Shown here in pieces: positions 7,011 to 8,767 of a DNA stretch of 8,767 nucleotides (positions are counted from its first letter, which is position 1; every line of letters begins with the position of its first letter). The stretch is from assembly GCA_029934875.1 (NCBI GenBank), contig JAOZLK010000149.1:1-8767 (forward strand). The letters are read 5' to 3'. Source of the stretch: Bacteroidales bacterium (lineage in GTDB: Bacteria > Bacteroidota > Bacteroidia > Bacteroidales > GCA-2748055). Under the pieces are notes generated by a model that was not told where the DNA came from, ran no database searches, and saw only the letters and a list, made by a program, of their open reading frames with translations. The translations under genes were made by a program, and so were the position numbers.

Positions 7011-7088
7011 TTCTAAGGGATGCTTAGGAAGTAACCTGGCATTTTTTACGTAGTAAATACGCACGTTACGAATAAGTATCCCTTAGAA
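7011..7088. repeat. Imperfect 78-bp hairpin, possible miniature mobile element
   Basis: Outer arms TTCTAAGGGAT (7011-7021) and ATCCCTTAGAA (7078-7088) are an 11-bp perfect inverted repeat. Pairing continues with CTTA/TAAG (7023-7026 with 7073-7076) and GTAAC/GTTAC (7031-7035 with 7065-7069). Near the tip is the small palindrome TTTACGTAGTAAA (7045-7057). AATCAA stands immediately before the left arm (7005-7010) and again at 7088-7093, sharing one base with the right arm, as a 6-bp target duplication would. No open reading frame is inside. A non-autonomous MITE-like element is an inference; a plain structured 3' region is the alternative. Confidence 0.55.
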
Positions 7089-7091
7089 ATC

Positions 7092-7119
7092 AAAAAAGGG
7101 TGCCTGTTGAGACACCCTT
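7092..7119 (-). terminator. Rho-independent terminator of rnpB
   Basis: Read on the minus strand, AAGGGTGTC (7119-7111) pairs with GGCACCCTT (7104-7096), a 9-bp stem with one G-U pair and the loop TCAACA. A run of six T (7097-7092) overlaps the stem end. It lies 8 bases past the RNase P RNA P1 helix, the expected place. This is the strongest terminator in the window. Confidence 0.9.
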
Positions 7120-7126
7120 AATTAAA

Positions 7127-7453
7127 TGCAGTAGTTGTATAAGCCAGGTTCTGTCTCCCCATCAGGGGATCCCTGTCATTTTTCTAAGCGGCCTACCCCC
7201 CGGCAGAAGCGGGTAGCTTTTATAACACCGGTATACATGGCCTTTCAGCCCGCAGGACAAACAGCTGTAAGGATTACCCCTTACACTGGTAGGCTCTTAC
7301 CCCACCTTCTCACCCTTACCCCCTTGAGGAGGCGGTTGTTTTCTTCTTCGTTACCCTACCCTCGCAGATAGCTGTTTTTCAACAGTGCGGTACCCTTAGC
7401 TGCCCGGACTTTCCTCTGCAGTAAAAACTACAGCGACAGAGCCAACTGCTGCA
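7127..7453 (-). ncRNA. rnpB: RNase P RNA, class A (M1 RNA)
   Basis: This is the catalytic RNA of RNase P, which cuts 5' leaders from tRNA precursors together with the protein RnpA. The conserved core is plain on the minus strand: GAGGAAAGTCCGGGC (7416-7402) near the 5' end and ACAGAACCTGGCTTAT (7154-7139) near the 3' end. The ends are set by P1: TGCAGCAGTTG (7453-7443) pairs with CAACTACTGCA (7137-7127) at 10 of 11 positions, with one C-A mismatch. P3 is seen as CTCTG...CAGAG around CTGTAG/CTGCAG (about 7440-7412). A P15-like stem CTACCC/GGGTAG spans 7216-7193. The length of about 327 bases is normal for class A. True ends may differ by several bases. It has its own -7 box and terminator and diverges from queA. 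Short reading frames across it are chance. Confidence 0.95.
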
Positions 7454-7471
7454 AAATTTTAAAGAACAATG

Positions 7472-7479
7472 CAAAATTA
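7472..7479 (-). promoter_or_regulatory. -7 box (TAATTTTG) of rnpB
   Basis: TAATTTTG, read from 7479 to 7472 on the minus strand, is a perfect TAnnTTTG match. A start near 7470-7466 would put 13-17 extra bases ahead of the P1 helix, implying a short 5' extension or trimming. The -33 region offers only a partial match (GTTTC, 7500-7496). Confidence 0.6.
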
Positions 7480-7481
7480 GC

Positions 7482-7489
7482 TATTTTTG
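7482..7489 (+). promoter_or_regulatory. -7 box (TATTTTTG) of queA
   Basis: TATTTTTG is a perfect TAnnTTTG match, 17 bases before the queA GTG. It predicts a start near 7493-7496 and a leader of only about 11-14 bases without a Shine-Dalgarno. A TTTT run at 7457-7460, 21 bp upstream, is a poor -33 match. It lies 2 bp from the opposing rnpB box. Confidence 0.55.
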
Positions 7490-7506
7490 CGGATAGAAAC
7501 AGATTT

Positions 7507-8736
7507 GTGAGCCAAGAAACGGATATATCCATCGATAGCTATCGATATAATCTGCCCGCAGAGGCAATTGCAAAGCATCCCCTGCCCCATCGGGATGGCT
7601 CTCGATTGCTGGTATACCGTGAGGGTGAGGTGGCACATTGTAATTTTCGAGAGCTTCCGGATCAGCTTCCGGAGGATAGCTGGCTGGTTTTCAACAATAC
7701 CAGGGTGATCCAGGCGCGCCTGAAGTTTACCAAGTCCACCGGGGCAGCAATCGAAGTATTTTGCCTGGAGCCCGAGGATCCGGCTGAACATCAGCTATCC
7801 TTTGAATCCATGCATTCGTGCACCTGGAGGTGCATGGTGGGCAATGCAAAGAAATGGAAATCGGGATCTATTTCCCTCACTACCCGGATTGAAGGGGTGG
7901 ATGTGAGGGTAAATGCGAACTGCCTGGAAAAGGGGGATGAAGGTTTTGTCATTCGCTTCCAATGGGCTGAAGCGGGATGCAGTTTTGCTGAGATTATTGA
8001 ATCGGCTGGATCAACCCCAATTCCACCCTACCTGAACAGGAGCGCGGACTTATCCGATAAGCAACGATATCAAACCATTTACAGTAAAGATCTTGGTTCG
8101 GTTGCAGCACCTACGGCCGGACTTCATTTTACCGAGGGTATGATGCGGAAGTTAGCTGAACGGGGAATTAACAGCCAGGAATTAACGCTGCATGTGGGAG
8201 CCGGAACATTTGTACCGGTAAAGAACGAAAATGCTCGTGAACATGCCATGCATGCCGAGCTGGTCACTGTGTCCAGAGCCTTCCTTGAACACTGGGCAGG
8301 TCAGGCAACCCTACCTGTTGCAGTGGGCACCACCTCCACCAGGAGTATGGAAACCATTTACTGGCTGGGTGTGAAAATTATTTCAGGAGAAAGCTTATCT
8401 CAGGAAGGAACAGAATTCAGGCAGTGGGATAATGAATCGCTCCCTGATGATATATCCCTGAAGGATAGTATGAAAGCGCTTATTGGGTGGTGTAAAGAGA
8501 ACAAGCTGGATCAGTTTCGCTTCACCACCAGCCTGATGATTGTTCCCGGGTATCGCTTCAGGAGCATCAGGGGCATGATCACCAATTTTCACCAGCCAGG
8601 CAGTACCCTCCTCTTATTGATTGCAGCACTTATCGGCGAAGATTGGAGGCAGATTTACCAATCGGCATTGGATCACTCTTACCGCTTTCTGAGTTACGGG
8701 GACAGTTCTCTTCTGCTGCCCGGGAGCCCTGATTAA
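7507..8736 (+). CDS. queA: S-adenosylmethionine:tRNA ribosyltransferase-isomerase
   Basis: QueA transfers and isomerises the ribosyl group of S-adenosylmethionine onto preQ1 at the wobble base of GUN-anticodon tRNAs, giving epoxyqueuosine in the cytosol. The 409-residue protein carries NNTRV (63-67), PIPPYL (171-176), RYQTIY (187-192), GSVAAPTAGLHFTE (197-210), LHVGAGTFVPV (228-238), MHAE (248-251), GTTSTRSME (274-282), MITNFHQPGSTLL (357-369) and SYGDSSLL (396-403). It is about 50 residues longer than E. coli QueA, mainly through an insertion near 285-338, a form I recall in Bacteroidota. GTG 7507 is the only plausible start before the conserved N-terminal Y-x-LPAEAIAKHPLP; there is no Shine-Dalgarno and no nearby ATG. 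It shares a compact divergent promoter region with rnpB. The 31 bases after its TAA, to the window end, hold only a 4-bp GCTC/GAGC hairpin, too little to call a terminator. Confidence 0.95.
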   Translation: MSQETDISIDSYRYNLPAEAIAKHPLPHRDGSRLLVYREGEVAHCNFRELPDQLPEDSWLVFNNTRVIQARLKFTKSTGAAIEVFCLEPEDPAEHQLSFESMHSCTWRCMVGNAKKWKSGSISLTTRIEGVDVRVNANCLEKGDEGFVIRFQWAEAGCSFAEIIESAGSTPIPPYLNRSADLSDKQRYQTIYSKDLGSVAAPTAGLHFTEGMMRKLAERGINSQELTLHVGAGTFVPVKNENAREHAMHAELVTVSRAFLEHWAGQATLPVAVGTTSTRSMETIYWLGVKIISGESLSQEGTEFRQWDNESLPDDISLKDSMKALIGWCKENKLDQFRFTTSLMIVPGYRFRSIRGMITNFHQPGSTLLLLIAALIGEDWRQIYQSALDHSYRFLSYGDSSLLLPGSPD

Positions 8737-8767
8737 GTGCTCATTGAGCGCAGCAGCCCTGCAAAAT

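Noticed and set aside
6875..7126. CRISPR array, tRNA or small gene in the gap after kdsA
   Set aside because: No regularly spaced repeats, no cloverleaf and no reading frame with a start and plausible product; only inverted repeats and the rnpB terminator are present.
7135..7371. 78-codon plus-strand frame
   Set aside because: It runs antisense through the RNase P RNA; conserved rnpB elements account for the sequence.

Overview
The window looks like ordinary chromosome from a member of the Bacteroidota, probably a Bacteroidales or Marinilabiliales relative. The evidence is a set of TAnnTTTG promoter boxes (the Bacteroidota -7 element), start sites with little or no Shine-Dalgarno sequence, a TPR-fused sensor kinase with the H-box/NLLHWSR style typical of that phylum, a secreted DUF6588-like protein, and a long-form QueA. 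No plasmid, phage, CRISPR or defence gene is visible, and no transposase gene was seen.

Layout from left to right. Positions 1-1894 (minus) hold most of a periplasmic-TPR sensor histidine kinase; its ATPase domain lies beyond the left edge. It diverges across 69 bp from a 533-residue YfcC-family membrane transporter (1964-3565, plus). The transporter converges, with no base between the two stop codons, on a 366-residue secreted, probably outer-membrane beta-rich protein (3566-4666, minus). A 47-bp divergent promoter region with one perfect TAnnTTTG box per strand separates that gene from rarA (4714-6039, plus), an AAA+ ATPase of replication-fork maintenance. rarA overlaps kdsA (6026-6874, plus) by 14 bp. 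kdsA makes the Kdo-8-phosphate needed for lipopolysaccharide and carries the full ligand set of the metal-dependent enzyme class.

The 6875-7091 interval has no gene but is rich in structure. It holds a nested inverted repeat (6904-6979), a weak alternative terminator sharing part of that repeat, and a 78-bp imperfect hairpin (7011-7088) flanked by the same 6-bp sequence on each side, like a miniature mobile element. Next comes the RNase P RNA gene rnpB on the minus strand (about 7127-7453) with a clear terminator, then queA (7507-8736, plus), which makes the queuosine precursor in tRNA. rnpB and queA diverge from two perfect -7 boxes only 2 bp apart.

Functionally the genes are mostly housekeeping: fork repair, LPS sugar synthesis, tRNA 5' processing and tRNA modification. 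The left part adds an environmental sensor and a carboxylate or amino-acid transporter. I found no convincing new multi-gene system. The observations most worth following are the two intergenic palindromes, the apparently leaderless rarA start with mutually exclusive divergent promoters, and the cysteine placed at a 40-residue period in the kinase TPR array.
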